From: Anaerolineaceae bacterium UBA5838
GTDB taxonomy: Bacteria; Chloroflexota; Anaerolineae; Anaerolineales; Anaerolineaceae
DNA: 32,361 nucleotides
Direction of reading: 5' to 3'
NCBI GenBank assembly: GCA_002432795.1
Contig: DJGU01000027.1
Coordinates: 570-32,930, forward strand
Below, one piece after another: positions 23,995 to 31,466 of this stretch. Positions within the stretch are counted from its first letter, which is position 1. Each line of letters opens with the position of its first letter. The notes below the pieces were generated by a model, which was not told the origin of the DNA, ran no database searches, and saw only the letters and a program-made list of their open reading frames with translations. The translations under genes and the position numbers were made by a program.

Positions 23995-25698
23995 ATGGAT
24001 TTTTATTTGACAGATAAACCGCGCGAAAGTGTGGAACTAACGCTGTGTGATGGCAGGATCATCACCGGTAAACGAGGTGGCAGGCTTGAAGACTTTGTTC
24101 GAGCCGTGCAGAGGCCTGAAGAGCCTCTGGTCGTGGGAGCAATTCTGGATGGTCAGTTGCGCGAGTTGACGTATCCGGTTGGGCAAGATGGAAGGGCAAC
24201 ACTGCTTACCATGCAAGATTCAGACGGGGCGCGCATCTATCGCCGCTCGCTGGTCTTTTTGCTTGAAGTTGCCTTCAAGAGCTGCTTCCCTGAAGGAGAA
24301 TTGAATATCGACCATTCGGTTTCTTCAGGTGGATACTACTGCGAGGTAAGTAATCTGCCTCAATTTGGGCAGGAAGAGCTTGATCGCATAAAAGTGGCAA
24401 TGCAGGATCTTGTGGATCAGGACGTGCCTTTCGTGCGCGAAACCGTGCCGCTTGAAGAAGCTATCGCATACTTTACACAGGCAGGTGAGGATGATAAAGT
24501 GCGTCTCTTAAAGTATCGACAGCGCCCGGACCTGGTTCTCTACCGTGCAGGTGAAACGCGGGACTATCATCACGGCTACATGGTGCCATCCTCCGGTTAC
24601 CTCAAGTGGTTTGATTTCTATTTGCTGGGTCAAGCTTTCATCATTCGCTTTCCAAGAAGGCATGCGCCATCCGAAGTGCTGCCGATGGAAAGTTATCCCA
24701 CCCTTCTGAGGACATTCAAGGAGTACGGCGATTGGTTAACTACCCTGGGCATCCATTCCGTGGGTTCCTTGAATGACGCCATCCAGGAAGGGCATATTGA
24801 TGAAGTTATCCTGGTCTCGGAAGCCTTGCATGAAATGGAAATTGCCCAGATAGCTGCCCAGATTTACGAGGCGCGTGACCGGGTAAGCGTAATCCTGATT
24901 GCGGGACCTTCTTCATCAGGAAAAACGACCTTCTCAAAGCGTCTTGGAATTCAGCTTTTGGCCAAGGGCATCACACCATTTGCCCTTGAGATGGATAATT
25001 TCTTCATCGACCGGGATAAAACACCCTTAAACCCTGATGGTCACCGCGATTATGAGTCCTTGCGGGCACTCGATTTGGTGCGTTTGAATCGTGACCTGAA
25101 GGCGTTAATCGCCGGGCAGGAAGTGCAGTTGCCGCGTTACGACTTTATCACTGGTTTGAGTGGTGACGGAGCAAAAGTGCAGCTCAATAAAGGAGATGTG
25201 GTCATTCTCGAGGGCATCCACGGGCTAAACCCAGGATTGCTGACAGATATCGATCCTAAAACTACTTTCAGGATCTATGTCTCTTGCCTCACGCAGCTCA
25301 ACCTGGACCGCCACAATCGAATTTCTACTACCGACACGCGCATGCTGCGCCGCATTCTGCGTGATGCCCGCGATCGTGGTTATTCCGCAGCTGACACGAT
25401 CGGGCGTTGGGAGTCCGTGCGTGCAGGTGAGAAATTTCATATCTTTCCATACCAGGAGAATGCGGATGTCATGTTCAACTCAGCCCTGGCTTACGAGTTG
25501 ACCACACTCAAACCGTTGGTGGAGCCGCTCTTGCGTCAGGTGCCCTTTGGTACTCCGGAGCACATCGAAGCGAAACGCCTGTTGAAATTCTTGGAATGGT
25601 TTTTGCCCACCGGGACGGATTACGTGCCGGATAATTCAATTCTGCGCGAGTTCATCGGCGGGTCAATCCTGACTAATTTTGAGCTTTGGACTCGGTAA
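23995..25698 (+). CDS. Nucleoside kinase, uridine kinase-like, with TGS and ThrRS-like SAD domains
   Basis: The 567-residue protein combines an N-terminal ThrRS-like segment with a uridine kinase-like domain. The first part is a TGS-like fold (about 10-70) and a second-additional-domain-like region (about 85-230) containing S-S-G-G-Y-Y-C and Y-H-H-G. The kinase part begins near 295 with the Walker A G-P-S-S-S-G-K-T-T (304-312) and continues with D-N-F-F-I-D-R-D (substrate base region), an L-P-R-Y-D-F-I-T segment and the V-I-L-E-G-I-H-G strand. This architecture is known in several anaerobic bacteria as a nucleoside kinase, with the nucleoside and phosphate donor mostly undefined. It begins 17 bases after the GH57 stop, so it is probably in that operon, though the link to starch use is unclear. 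Confidence 0.88.
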   Translation: MDFYLTDKPRESVELTLCDGRIITGKRGGRLEDFVRAVQRPEEPLVVGAILDGQLRELTYPVGQDGRATLLTMQDSDGARIYRRSLVFLLEVAFKSCFPEGELNIDHSVSSGGYYCEVSNLPQFGQEELDRIKVAMQDLVDQDVPFVRETVPLEEAIAYFTQAGEDDKVRLLKYRQRPDLVLYRAGETRDYHHGYMVPSSGYLKWFDFYLLGQAFIIRFPRRHAPSEVLPMESYPTLLRTFKEYGDWLTTLGIHSVGSLNDAIQEGHIDEVILVSEALHEMEIAQIAAQIYEARDRVSVILIAGPSSSGKTTFSKRLGIQLLAKGITPFALEMDNFFIDRDKTPLNPDGHRDYESLRALDLVRLNRDLKALIAGQEVQLPRYDFITGLSGDGAKVQLNKGDVVILEGIHGLNPGLLTDIDPKTTFRIYVSCLTQLNLDRHNRISTTDTRMLRRILRDARDRGYSAADTIGRWESVRAGEKFHIFPYQENADVMFNSALAYELTTLKPLVEPLLRQVPFGTPEHIEAKRLLKFLEWFLPTGTDYVPDNSILREFIGGSILTNFELWTR

Positions 25699-25742
25699 AA
25701 GTTTTGAAGAGTAATAAAACTTGCCTGCAAGGCAAGTGAAAT

Positions 25743-25831
25743 GTAGGTCGGACGAAGTACCTGCGAAGCTGTGTAATGAGACCGCCAGCAGATGATTATG
25801 AGATAATTGTTTGGAGCGGTCTCACTCCGAC
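25743..25831 (+). repeat. GTAG-footed hairpin A1 (with internal insertion)
   Basis: GTAG (25743-25746) precedes GTCGGA, which pairs with the end TCCGAC. TGAGACCGC (25777-25785) pairs with GCGGTCTCA (25816-25824). A 24-base insertion (25753-25776) splits the left arm relative to A2. Confidence 0.8.
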
Positions 25832-25853
25832 AAGCAAATCCATTTGTAGGACC

Positions 25854-25879
25854 GTAGGTCAGGTTCCGTAGAACCTGAC
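25854..25879 (+). repeat. GTAG-footed hairpin C1
   Basis: GTAG (25854-25857), arms GTCAGGTTC (25858-25866) and GAACCTGAC (25871-25879), a perfect nine-base-pair stem with a four-base loop. Confidence 0.88.
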
Positions 25880-25955
25880 ATTACAAGCATTGGCACACGC
25901 GGGCTTTTTCGCTTTGGATTGAATGATTATTGTGTGGATCAGGCACGCACCCTTT

Positions 25956-25989
25956 GGCGGAGTGGCGAATGAGCGCCATTCCGCCCTAC
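25956..25989 (-). repeat. GTAG-footed hairpin B1 (minus strand)
   Basis: Arms GGCGGAGTGGCG (25956-25967) and CGCCATTCCGCC (25974-25985) pair over 12 positions with one G-T mismatch, followed by CTAC (25986-25989), i.e. GTAG at the 5' foot on the minus strand. Confidence 0.88.
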
Positions 25990-26003
25990 GAAATAACCTG
26001 GAC

Positions 26004-26032
26004 GTAGGTCAGGTTCCGCAGTTGAACCTGAC
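26004..26032 (+). repeat. GTAG-footed hairpin C2
   Basis: GTAG (26004-26007), arms GTCAGGTTC (26008-26016) and GAACCTGAC (26024-26032), seven-base loop. Confidence 0.88.
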
Positions 26033-26096
26033 ATTACAAGCATTGATGCAAACGTGCCTTCTTAATTTTGTTTGAATGAAAATTGTTGTATATCCG

Positions 26097-26170
26097 GTAG
26101 GGGCGAAGCATCCCAAAACCAATTGTGTTGCCCTCCTCATAGCGCTTATCAATGGAAGCTTCGCCCCTAC
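26097..26170. repeat. Hairpin D1, GTAG at both feet
   Basis: GTAGGGGCGAAGC (26097-26109) and GCTTCGCCCCTAC (26158-26170) are exact inverted arms enclosing 48 bases. GTAG therefore lies at the foot on both strands. Confidence 0.9.
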
Positions 26171-26345
26171 GCTGAGGCCGTAGCAGTCTTCGAATTTATG
26201 TCTTACAGTCAAAACGCGCAATCAGCAAATTGACCAAGGCGGGTCAATAATCTCAAGGGAACTCTGTCTCGCTCTATGCAATTGGATGACCGCGCAAATC
26301 CGACCTAACGCGATATAGATGGAGATGGACGCAAAAATGTTAAAT

Positions 26346-26411
26346 GTAGGTCGGAATGAGACCGCCAGCGGATATTGATTAATCATACCCCTTGTGCGGG
26401 CTCACTCCGAC
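26346..26411 (+). repeat. GTAG-footed hairpin A2
   Basis: GTAG (26346-26349), then GTCGGA-A-TGAGACCGC (26350-26365), pairing with GCGGGCTCACTCCGAC (26396-26411) apart from two mismatches. It is the uninterrupted form of A1. Confidence 0.85.
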
Positions 26412-26426
26412 ACACCCGATCCCTTT

Positions 26427-26460
26427 GGCGGAGTGGCGAATGAACGCCATTCCGCCCTAC
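26427..26460 (-). repeat. GTAG-footed hairpin B2 (minus strand)
   Basis: Arms GGCGGAGTGGCG (26427-26438) and CGCCATTCCGCC (26445-26456), then CTAC (26457-26460). The arms are identical to B1 and the loop differs by one base. Confidence 0.88.
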
Positions 26461-26474
26461 GGAATAACCTGGTT

Positions 26475-26503
26475 GTAGGTCAGGCTCCGTAGTTGAACCA
26501 GAC
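26475..26503 (+). repeat. GTAG-footed hairpin C3, degenerate
   Basis: GTAG (26475-26478) with arms GTCAGGCTC (26479-26487) and GAACCAGAC (26495-26503). Two positions of the stem no longer pair, so this is a decayed copy of C1 and C2. Confidence 0.75.
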
Positions 26504-26564
26504 ATTAAAAATACTGGCACACAAGGGCTTTTTTTGCTTTGGTTTGAATGGAGTTGTGGTTTGG

Positions 26565-26637
26565 GTAGGGGCGAAGCATCCCAAAAATAATTGCGTTGCC
26601 TCCCTCTTACTCCCATCACTGGAAGCTTCGCCCCTAC
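26565..26637. repeat. Hairpin D2, GTAG at both feet
   Basis: GTAGGGGCGAAGC (26565-26577) and GCTTCGCCCCTAC (26625-26637) enclose 47 bases. The arms are identical to D1, and the right flank GCTGAGGCCGTA is shared with D1. Confidence 0.9.
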
Positions 26638-26650
26638 GCTGAGGCCGTAA

Positions 26651-26705
26651 CAAGACCGCCAGCGGATATTGATTAATCATATCCCTTGTGCGGTCTCACT
26701 CCGAC
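26651..26705 (+). repeat. Truncated hairpin A3, fused to D2
   Basis: GACCGC (26654-26659) pairs with GCGGTC (26690-26695). The body from there matches A2, but the 5' GTAG and GTCGGA are missing and the D2 flank runs straight in. The right arm is complete to GCGGTCTCACTCCGAC (26690-26705). Confidence 0.75.
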
Positions 26706-26720
26706 ACACCCGATTCCTTT

Positions 26721-26754
26721 GGTGGAGTGGCGAATGAGCGCCATTCCGCCCTAC
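26721..26754 (-). repeat. GTAG-footed hairpin B3 (minus strand)
   Basis: Arms GGTGGAGTGGCG (26721-26732) and CGCCATTCCGCC (26739-26750), then CTAC (26751-26754). One further base change relative to B1 leaves a second wobble pair. Confidence 0.85.
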
Positions 26755-26791
26755 GAAATAACTGAAATGAACGGATTTTCTGACGCTTAAC

Positions 26792-26820
26792 AAAAAGAGA
26801 CCGGTCGCCTGACCGGTCTC
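26792..26820 (-). terminator. Intrinsic terminator of the aminotransferase operon
   Basis: On the minus strand GAGACCGGTC and its inverse (26820-26811 and 26806-26797) form a perfect ten-base-pair GC-rich stem with a four-base loop. Five T's follow (26796-26792). It lies 25 bases after the aminotransferase stop. Confidence 0.92.
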
Positions 26821-26844
26821 TCTCATCATTGATAAAATTTCGCC

Positions 26845-28065
26845 TTACACCATGCTTTTCTTGATCATCACAGACAGGCGGCGGACGCCTTCGCGGATGG
26901 TTTCGGGGTTGGCAGCAGAAAAGTTCAGCCGCATCGTGTTCTTTGGGCCGCCATTCGGGTAGAAAGGCGTGCCCGGTACATACGCAACCTTTTCTTCCAC
27001 CGCCTTCGGGAAAAGCTCGAGGCTGTCGCAGCCTTCTGGCAAACGCAACCAGAGGAACAGACCGCCGCGGGGGGTCGTCCAGGTGGTGCCTTCCGGCATG
27101 AAGTCTTCAAAAGCCTGGATCATGGCGTCGCGGCGTTCCTTGTAGACTCGGCGGATGGTTGCGATGTGATCAGGCAGCCAATCCCCGGCAGCCAGTTCGT
27201 AAGCAACGTACTGGTCAAAGGTGGAGCACTGCAGGTCAGCGCCTTGTTTTGCCTGGACCATCTTTTTGACGACTTCAGCCGGAGCAATCACCCAGCCAAT
27301 GCGCAGCCCAGGGGCAAGAATTTTAGAGAAGGTACTGGTGTAAATGACGTTTCCGTTGAAGGCTGAATGCTCACATTCGTGATATTGCGCGTCCAGCACG
27401 GCAATTGGCGGCAGCATCTCACCTTCGAATATCAACTTACCGTAAGGGTCATCCTCGATCATCGGCACATTGTAGCGGTTAGCAAGCTCAATTAGCCGTT
27501 TTCGCCTCTCGAGGGACAACGTGACGCCCAGTGGGTTGTGGAAGTTTGGCAGCACATACATGAATTTAACGTTTTGTCTGATTAAGTCCTCGAGCTCATC
27601 AGTAACCATTCCGTCCGCGTCCGTATTTGCGGTAACATACTGCGGACCGTAGGCGTTCCACGCCTGGATCGCGCCAAGGTAAGTGGGGGACTCGGTTAGA
27701 ATGCGATCACCGCGGTTGATGAAAATGCGACCGACAAAGTCAAGGGCTTGCTGTGAACCAGTGGTGATCATGATGTTGTCGAGCGTGACGTTGATGCCTT
27801 TTTCTTTCGCATCGTCTGCAATCCACTGACGCAGAGGGTTATAGCCTTCTGTGGTCGTGTATTGCAGGGCTTTGCGACCTTTTTCGGTCAGGACTTTGTC
27901 GCAGGCTGCCTGCATCTGTTCGATCGGGAAGAGTTCAGCAGCAGGAAATCCTCCGCCGAAAGAGATGACGTCAGGTTGGTCGGTAACTTTCAGGAGCTCT
28001 CGGATGAAAGAGCTCTTCATACCTTCAGTTCGATGTGCAAATCTTAGTTCCCAGGGTGTTGGCAT
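26845..28065 (-). CDS. PLP-dependent fold-type I aminotransferase (2-aminoadipate/aromatic type)
   Basis: The 406-residue protein starts at ATG 28065 after AAGGAGAG. It has the fold-type I motifs: I-S-F-G-G-G-F-P near the N-terminus, T-T-G-S-Q-Q-A-L (101-108), N-F-H-N-P-L-G (174-180), D-D-P-Y-G (205-209) and the PLP Schiff-base lysine Lys248 in T-S-T-F-S-K-I-L-A-P-G-L-R-I-G. The C-terminal substrate Arg is likely in M-R-L-N-F-S. These features match the LysN/KAT-like class that transfers amino groups from 2-aminoadipate, branched-chain or aromatic amino acids. The amino donor cannot be set. It is not a MocR regulator, since there is no helix-turn-helix. It starts 35 bases after the glyA-gcvT stop and so shares its transcript. 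Confidence 0.92.
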   Translation of the reverse strand: MPTPWELRFAHRTEGMKSSFIRELLKVTDQPDVISFGGGFPAAELFPIEQMQAACDKVLTEKGRKALQYTTTEGYNPLRQWIADDAKEKGINVTLDNIMITTGSQQALDFVGRIFINRGDRILTESPTYLGAIQAWNAYGPQYVTANTDADGMVTDELEDLIRQNVKFMYVLPNFHNPLGVTLSLERRKRLIELANRYNVPMIEDDPYGKLIFEGEMLPPIAVLDAQYHECEHSAFNGNVIYTSTFSKILAPGLRIGWVIAPAEVVKKMVQAKQGADLQCSTFDQYVAYELAAGDWLPDHIATIRRVYKERRDAMIQAFEDFMPEGTTWTTPRGGLFLWLRLPEGCDSLELFPKAVEEKVAYVPGTPFYPNGGPKNTMRLNFSAANPETIREGVRRLSVMIKKSMV

Positions 28066-28100
28066 TGTGTATTTCTCTCCTTTTAACTATTGATTCCGGC

Positions 28101-31100
28101 TTAAATTTTCAAAAACCGGCTGATAATTGTTGCTGCACCTGGTAGTGCAACCCGATCCCCTTTTGAGAGTTCGGCAGGGGGTTTCTGTCTCCAATCAGGG
28201 GCATTCTGGAAGATGAAGACCTTGGTGCCTTCCACAGCCACCTTTTTATCCACGAAGGCTTGACCGGTGAGATAGCCTTCCTGGTCAATGGCGCAGCTGG
28301 TGACGACACCCACCATGCGTCCCTTGAGGTCGCAGACGGGATCGCCATGGTGTGCCATACGAACCGCTTTTTCGTCGAAGCGGAAACGCGCCACTACGCC
28401 TGTGCGTTTTTCTTCGCGTTCTACGATTGCTTTTCTGCCGATGAACCAGGCAGAGTTCAGTTTCAAGAATGGCAGGAAGCCCGCTTCACTGATGGTCAGG
28501 TTCAAATCGCCGCCCATTTCGTGCCCATAGAGAGGTAAACCAGCTTCGGTGCGCAGTGAGTCGCGCGCGCCAAGCCCACAAGGCTCCAGCCCAAGAGGTT
28601 TGCCAGCTTCAAGCAGGGCATCCCAAAAACGAACTGCATCATCCGGATGGACAAAAAGTTCAAAACACATAGGTTCGCCGGTGTAGCCGGTGCGTGAAAT
28701 GACTACATTGATTCCATCCAAAACGCATTCACAGAGCTGTGTGCGGTGCAGGCGGCGGATACGACGTTCTTCGGCTGGATCAGCCAGTTTAAGCAGGATT
28801 TCTCGGCTAAGTGGACCTTGGAGGGCAATATCCACCAGTTGGTCTGCACCCTCCTTGGGGTCTTTGAGGTTGCGCAGAATCACCTTGCGACCAGGCGCGC
28901 GCACCCAGGGACGGTCCGGGTCTACCATGACCTCACCGTTTTTAACAGCGTTTAACCAAGCCCAGTCTTTGGCTTCGTTGGCAGCATTTACCACTACAAG
29001 GTATTTGTCAGTATCACGGCGATAGACCAAAAGATCGTCAATGACATTTGCATGCGGATCCATAAAATGGGTGTAAAGCGAGTTGCCAATGTTGAGCGAC
29101 ATGGTGTCATTACCGCAAACCACATCCAGGAATACCGCCGCATCCGGTCCTTCAGCCTGGAAAACACCCATATGTGTCACATCAAACAGACCAGCCGCAT
29201 TACGGGTGGCGAGGTGTTCCTGCAGCACAGAGGAGTACCACAGCGGCATCTCCCAACCAGCGAAACCACTCATTTTGGCACCCAAAGCAATGTGGTTTTC
29301 GAATAAAGGTGTGTGCTTTAATGCATCTTCTTCAGGTTCCACCCAAACAAATTCAGGCAGACTGGGCAGATCAACGTCTGAAGGCATGCCCACGAAATAT
29401 GGCTTGCGGAGGTCGACCCGCTCACCTTTGGGTTTTACCCAGACCGGATCAGCTTTTTGGATTGAAATCGGGCCTGGAATTCTTAGGGTGAGATCAGGAT
29501 CGTAATAAATAAAAGCGCTTGAAATACCCACCAGCCAGCTGCCTGCCAATCCGAGTTTTTCTGCGGGTACGGTCAGAGTGAAGCATTTAGGTTCGTTGCA
29601 TGTGAGAATACCTTCGATATCCCCATCGGTGGTGTGCATCATCGTCAGCTGGGAATCACCCGGTTCGAGGTCTTCAACGTCGCTGGTAAGCGTATAGTTG
29701 AGGAAGGCACGCACATTCTCGCCGGTGACCATCAGCGCGCCAATACCCTGGCGTGGGTGATCCTGGAGGTAGAAATAGTGCGGATAACCATGGCGCTGGT
29801 GAACGTCATCCATGGCAGGCTTTGTATCTGCCATGGCGCGAACCTCTGTGCTCACTTTACCTATCGTCGAGAAATCAACTTTGGCACGCGTGAGCTTACC
29901 TGAGCGACCAATCATGTGGTAAGGGATTGTCGCGCTGAAGACTTCATGGATCAAATCTGCGATCTTGGTAAAGTCCTTTTCAACAAATCCGCGCTGCGTC
30001 AGCCAGGTTGCGCCTATGCGGATGCCAGTGGAGGATAGCGCTGACCGATCGCCGGGGATGGTGTTGCGATTGACGACGATGCCGACCAGGTCGAGAATTC
30101 TTGCGCCCATGTCGCCGTTAAGTGGAATGCCACTTGGGCTCTTGTAGGACTTGCAGTCAATCAGGCACATATGGCTGTTGGTTCCGTCGTAAGGAACGCG
30201 CACACCGAGTTTTTTGAAGTGCTCAGCCAGGGCTGCGGCATTGCGCAGGGTTTGTTTCTGCAGCTCTATGAATTGTTCTGTTTTAGCGAGTTTAAAGGTG
30301 AGTGCCATCGCGGCAATGGTGTTGACGTGCGGACCGCCTTGCTCACCCGGGAAGACACCTTTGTCGATCTGTTCACCGAGTTCCCGGTCGTGGGCAATCA
30401 GCACAGCGCCGCGGGGACCACAGAGAGTTTTATGGGTTGTAAAACTGACCACATCAGCGATTCCGATTGGGGAAGGCACCGTTTTGGCAGCGACCAAACC
30501 GGCAATGTGCGAAATATCTGCGAGCAGCCAGGCCCCGACTTCGTCCGCAATTTCGCGGAACTTCTGCCAGTCTGGGATCCATGGATAAGAGGTGTAGCCC
30601 GCCACGATAACCTTGGGCTTGCACTCTTTTGCCTGCTCCAGGATCTTGTCGTAATCGAGCCGCTCAGTTTTGGGGTCCACACCATAGTGGAAGGCGTTGT
30701 AAAAGAGTCCTGAGCGATTAACCGGTGAACCATGGGTCAGGTGACCGCCAACCAAAAGGTCCATGCCTAAAATGGCATCGCCGGGTTGGATGAGCGCGGT
30801 ATAAACAGCCGTGTTGGCAGGGGCACCGGAAAGCGGTTGGACGTTAACCCAGAGATCGTCAGCGTTGAGGTCGTTAGCAGCGAAGAGCTCAGCCGCCCGG
30901 CGGCGAGCCAGGGCTTCCAGCATATCCACATATTCTACGCCTTTGTAATAGCGTCGGTCACTGTGCCGCCGATAGCGCCCAAGTTGGTAAGCGTAATCCA
31001 TGATGGTCTCTTCGTCCTGATAGCGGGTTTCAGGGCGAGGATAACCTTCGGCATAGATATTGGTGAATGGGGATGCCAGCAGGTCGCGTACTGCCTTTGG

Positions 31101-31223
31101 GGCGATGCTTTCGCTGGGAATCATGATCAGACGGCGAGCCTGGCGTTCAGCTTCGAACTCAACCAGCCCGTTGACGTTGGGATCGTAAATATCAACATCT
31201 TTCTTAAACAGAAAATCACTCAT
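28101..31223 (-). CDS. Serine hydroxymethyltransferase-aminomethyltransferase fusion
   Basis: The 1040-residue protein starts at ATG 31223 after GAGGA. Residues 1 to about 440 are SHMT, with the PLP lysine Lys265 in T-T-H-K-T-L, H-L-T-H-G-S-P-V-N at 161-169, D-I-S-H-I-A-G-L-V at 236-244 and F-P-G-E-Q-G-G-P at 291-298. SHMT interconverts serine and glycine with methylene-tetrahydrofolate. Residues 636-1040 are a complete GcvT (T-protein of the glycine cleavage system): G-W-E-M-P-L-W-Y, F-D-V-T-H-M-G, N-V-I-D-D-L-L-V (Asp729), G-Y-T-G-E and G-L-G-A-R-D-S-L-R-T-E-A-G-L-P-L-Y-G. The linker, 440-635, resembles half of a second GcvT module. Both halves make or use methylene-THF, so the fusion could channel it. 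No gcvP, gcvH or lpd is nearby. Codons and motifs look intact on both halves. Confidence 0.93.
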   Translation of the reverse strand: MSDFLFKKDVDIYDPNVNGLVEFEAERQARRLIMIPSESIAPKAVRDLLASPFTNIYAEGYPRPETRYQDEETIMDYAYQLGRYRRHSDRRYYKGVEYVDMLEALARRRAAELFAANDLNADDLWVNVQPLSGAPANTAVYTALIQPGDAILGMDLLVGGHLTHGSPVNRSGLFYNAFHYGVDPKTERLDYDKILEQAKECKPKVIVAGYTSYPWIPDWQKFREIADEVGAWLLADISHIAGLVAAKTVPSPIGIADVVSFTTHKTLCGPRGAVLIAHDRELGEQIDKGVFPGEQGGPHVNTIAAMALTFKLAKTEQFIELQKQTLRNAAALAEHFKKLGVRVPYDGTNSHMCLIDCKSYKSPSGIPLNGDMGARILDLVGIVVNRNTIPGDRSALSSTGIRIGATWLTQRGFVEKDFTKIADLIHEVFSATIPYHMIGRSGKLTRAKVDFSTIGKVSTEVRAMADTKPAMDDVHQRHGYPHYFYLQDHPRQGIGALMVTGENVRAFLNYTLTSDVEDLEPGDSQLTMMHTTDGDIEGILTCNEPKCFTLTVPAEKLGLAGSWLVGISSAFIYYDPDLTLRIPGPISIQKADPVWVKPKGERVDLRKPYFVGMPSDVDLPSLPEFVWVEPEEDALKHTPLFENHIALGAKMSGFAGWEMPLWYSSVLQEHLATRNAAGLFDVTHMGVFQAEGPDAAVFLDVVCGNDTMSLNIGNSLYTHFMDPHANVIDDLLVYRRDTDKYLVVVNAANEAKDWAWLNAVKNGEVMVDPDRPWVRAPGRKVILRNLKDPKEGADQLVDIALQGPLSREILLKLADPAEERRIRRLHRTQLCECVLDGINVVISRTGYTGEPMCFELFVHPDDAVRFWDALLEAGKPLGLEPCGLGARDSLRTEAGLPLYGHEMGGDLNLTISEAGFLPFLKLNSAWFIGRKAIVEREEKRTGVVARFRFDEKAVRMAHHGDPVCDLKGRMVGVVTSCAIDQEGYLTGQAFVDKKVAVEGTKVFIFQNAPDWRQKPPAELSKGDRVALPGAATIISRFLKI

Positions 31224-31466
31224 AGTCTAATTCCTCTTGATCGGATGATAAGTTTTGCAGAAACAGTCTGGAGTAAGCCTGTTCTGAAAACATTAAGTAT
31301 GGATTGATTTGAAGTGTGAGAATCAGGAATCGAAATGCAACTTGCGCAAATTTTTTTCATTGATTTGCTAAAGTCTCCCATCTGTTTTATTGTACCCCAA
31401 AGCCCGCGTTATATTGTTAAATCAGAAAAATTGCCATGGTATATAATCAAACCCTGGAAGGTCAAT

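Larger units (their letters stand above)
25699..26791. other. Gene-free hairpin mosaic (about 1.1 kb)
   Basis: Between the kinase and the aminotransferase no gene is supported. The stretch is built from 11 hairpin elements of four types (A, B, C, D), listed separately, in the order A1-C1-B1-C2-D1-A2-B2-C3-D2-A3-B3, with similar spacers (GGGCTTTTTYGCTTTGG after C1; GGGCTTTTTTTGCTTTGG after C3). B1-C2-D1 and B2-C3-D2 form a long diverged direct repeat, and A2-B2 and A3-B3 a shorter, near-identical one. A hairpin ACTTGCC/GGCAAGT (25719-25737) at the start has no T-run. 26193-26345, between D1 and A2, shows no recognised feature. Confidence 0.8.

Noticed and set aside
25719..25737. ACTTGCC/GGCAAGT hairpin as terminator of the amylase operon
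   Set aside because: It is close behind the stop codon but lacks a downstream T-run, so an intrinsic terminator cannot be supported.
25743..26762. CRISPR array
   Set aside because: The repeats are not of uniform length or spacing, are of four different types and lack unique spacers of fixed size; no cas gene is present.
31224..31334. Glycine or tetrahydrofolate riboswitch upstream of the GlyA-GcvT gene
   Set aside because: The spacer is only about 110 bases and contains none of the conserved stems; only a ribosome site is visible.
31335..31466. N-terminal extension of the sigma factor to ATG 31335
   Set aside because: It would contain the TATAAT at 31442-31447 and has no family match; TTG 31467 has a GGAAGG site at the right distance.
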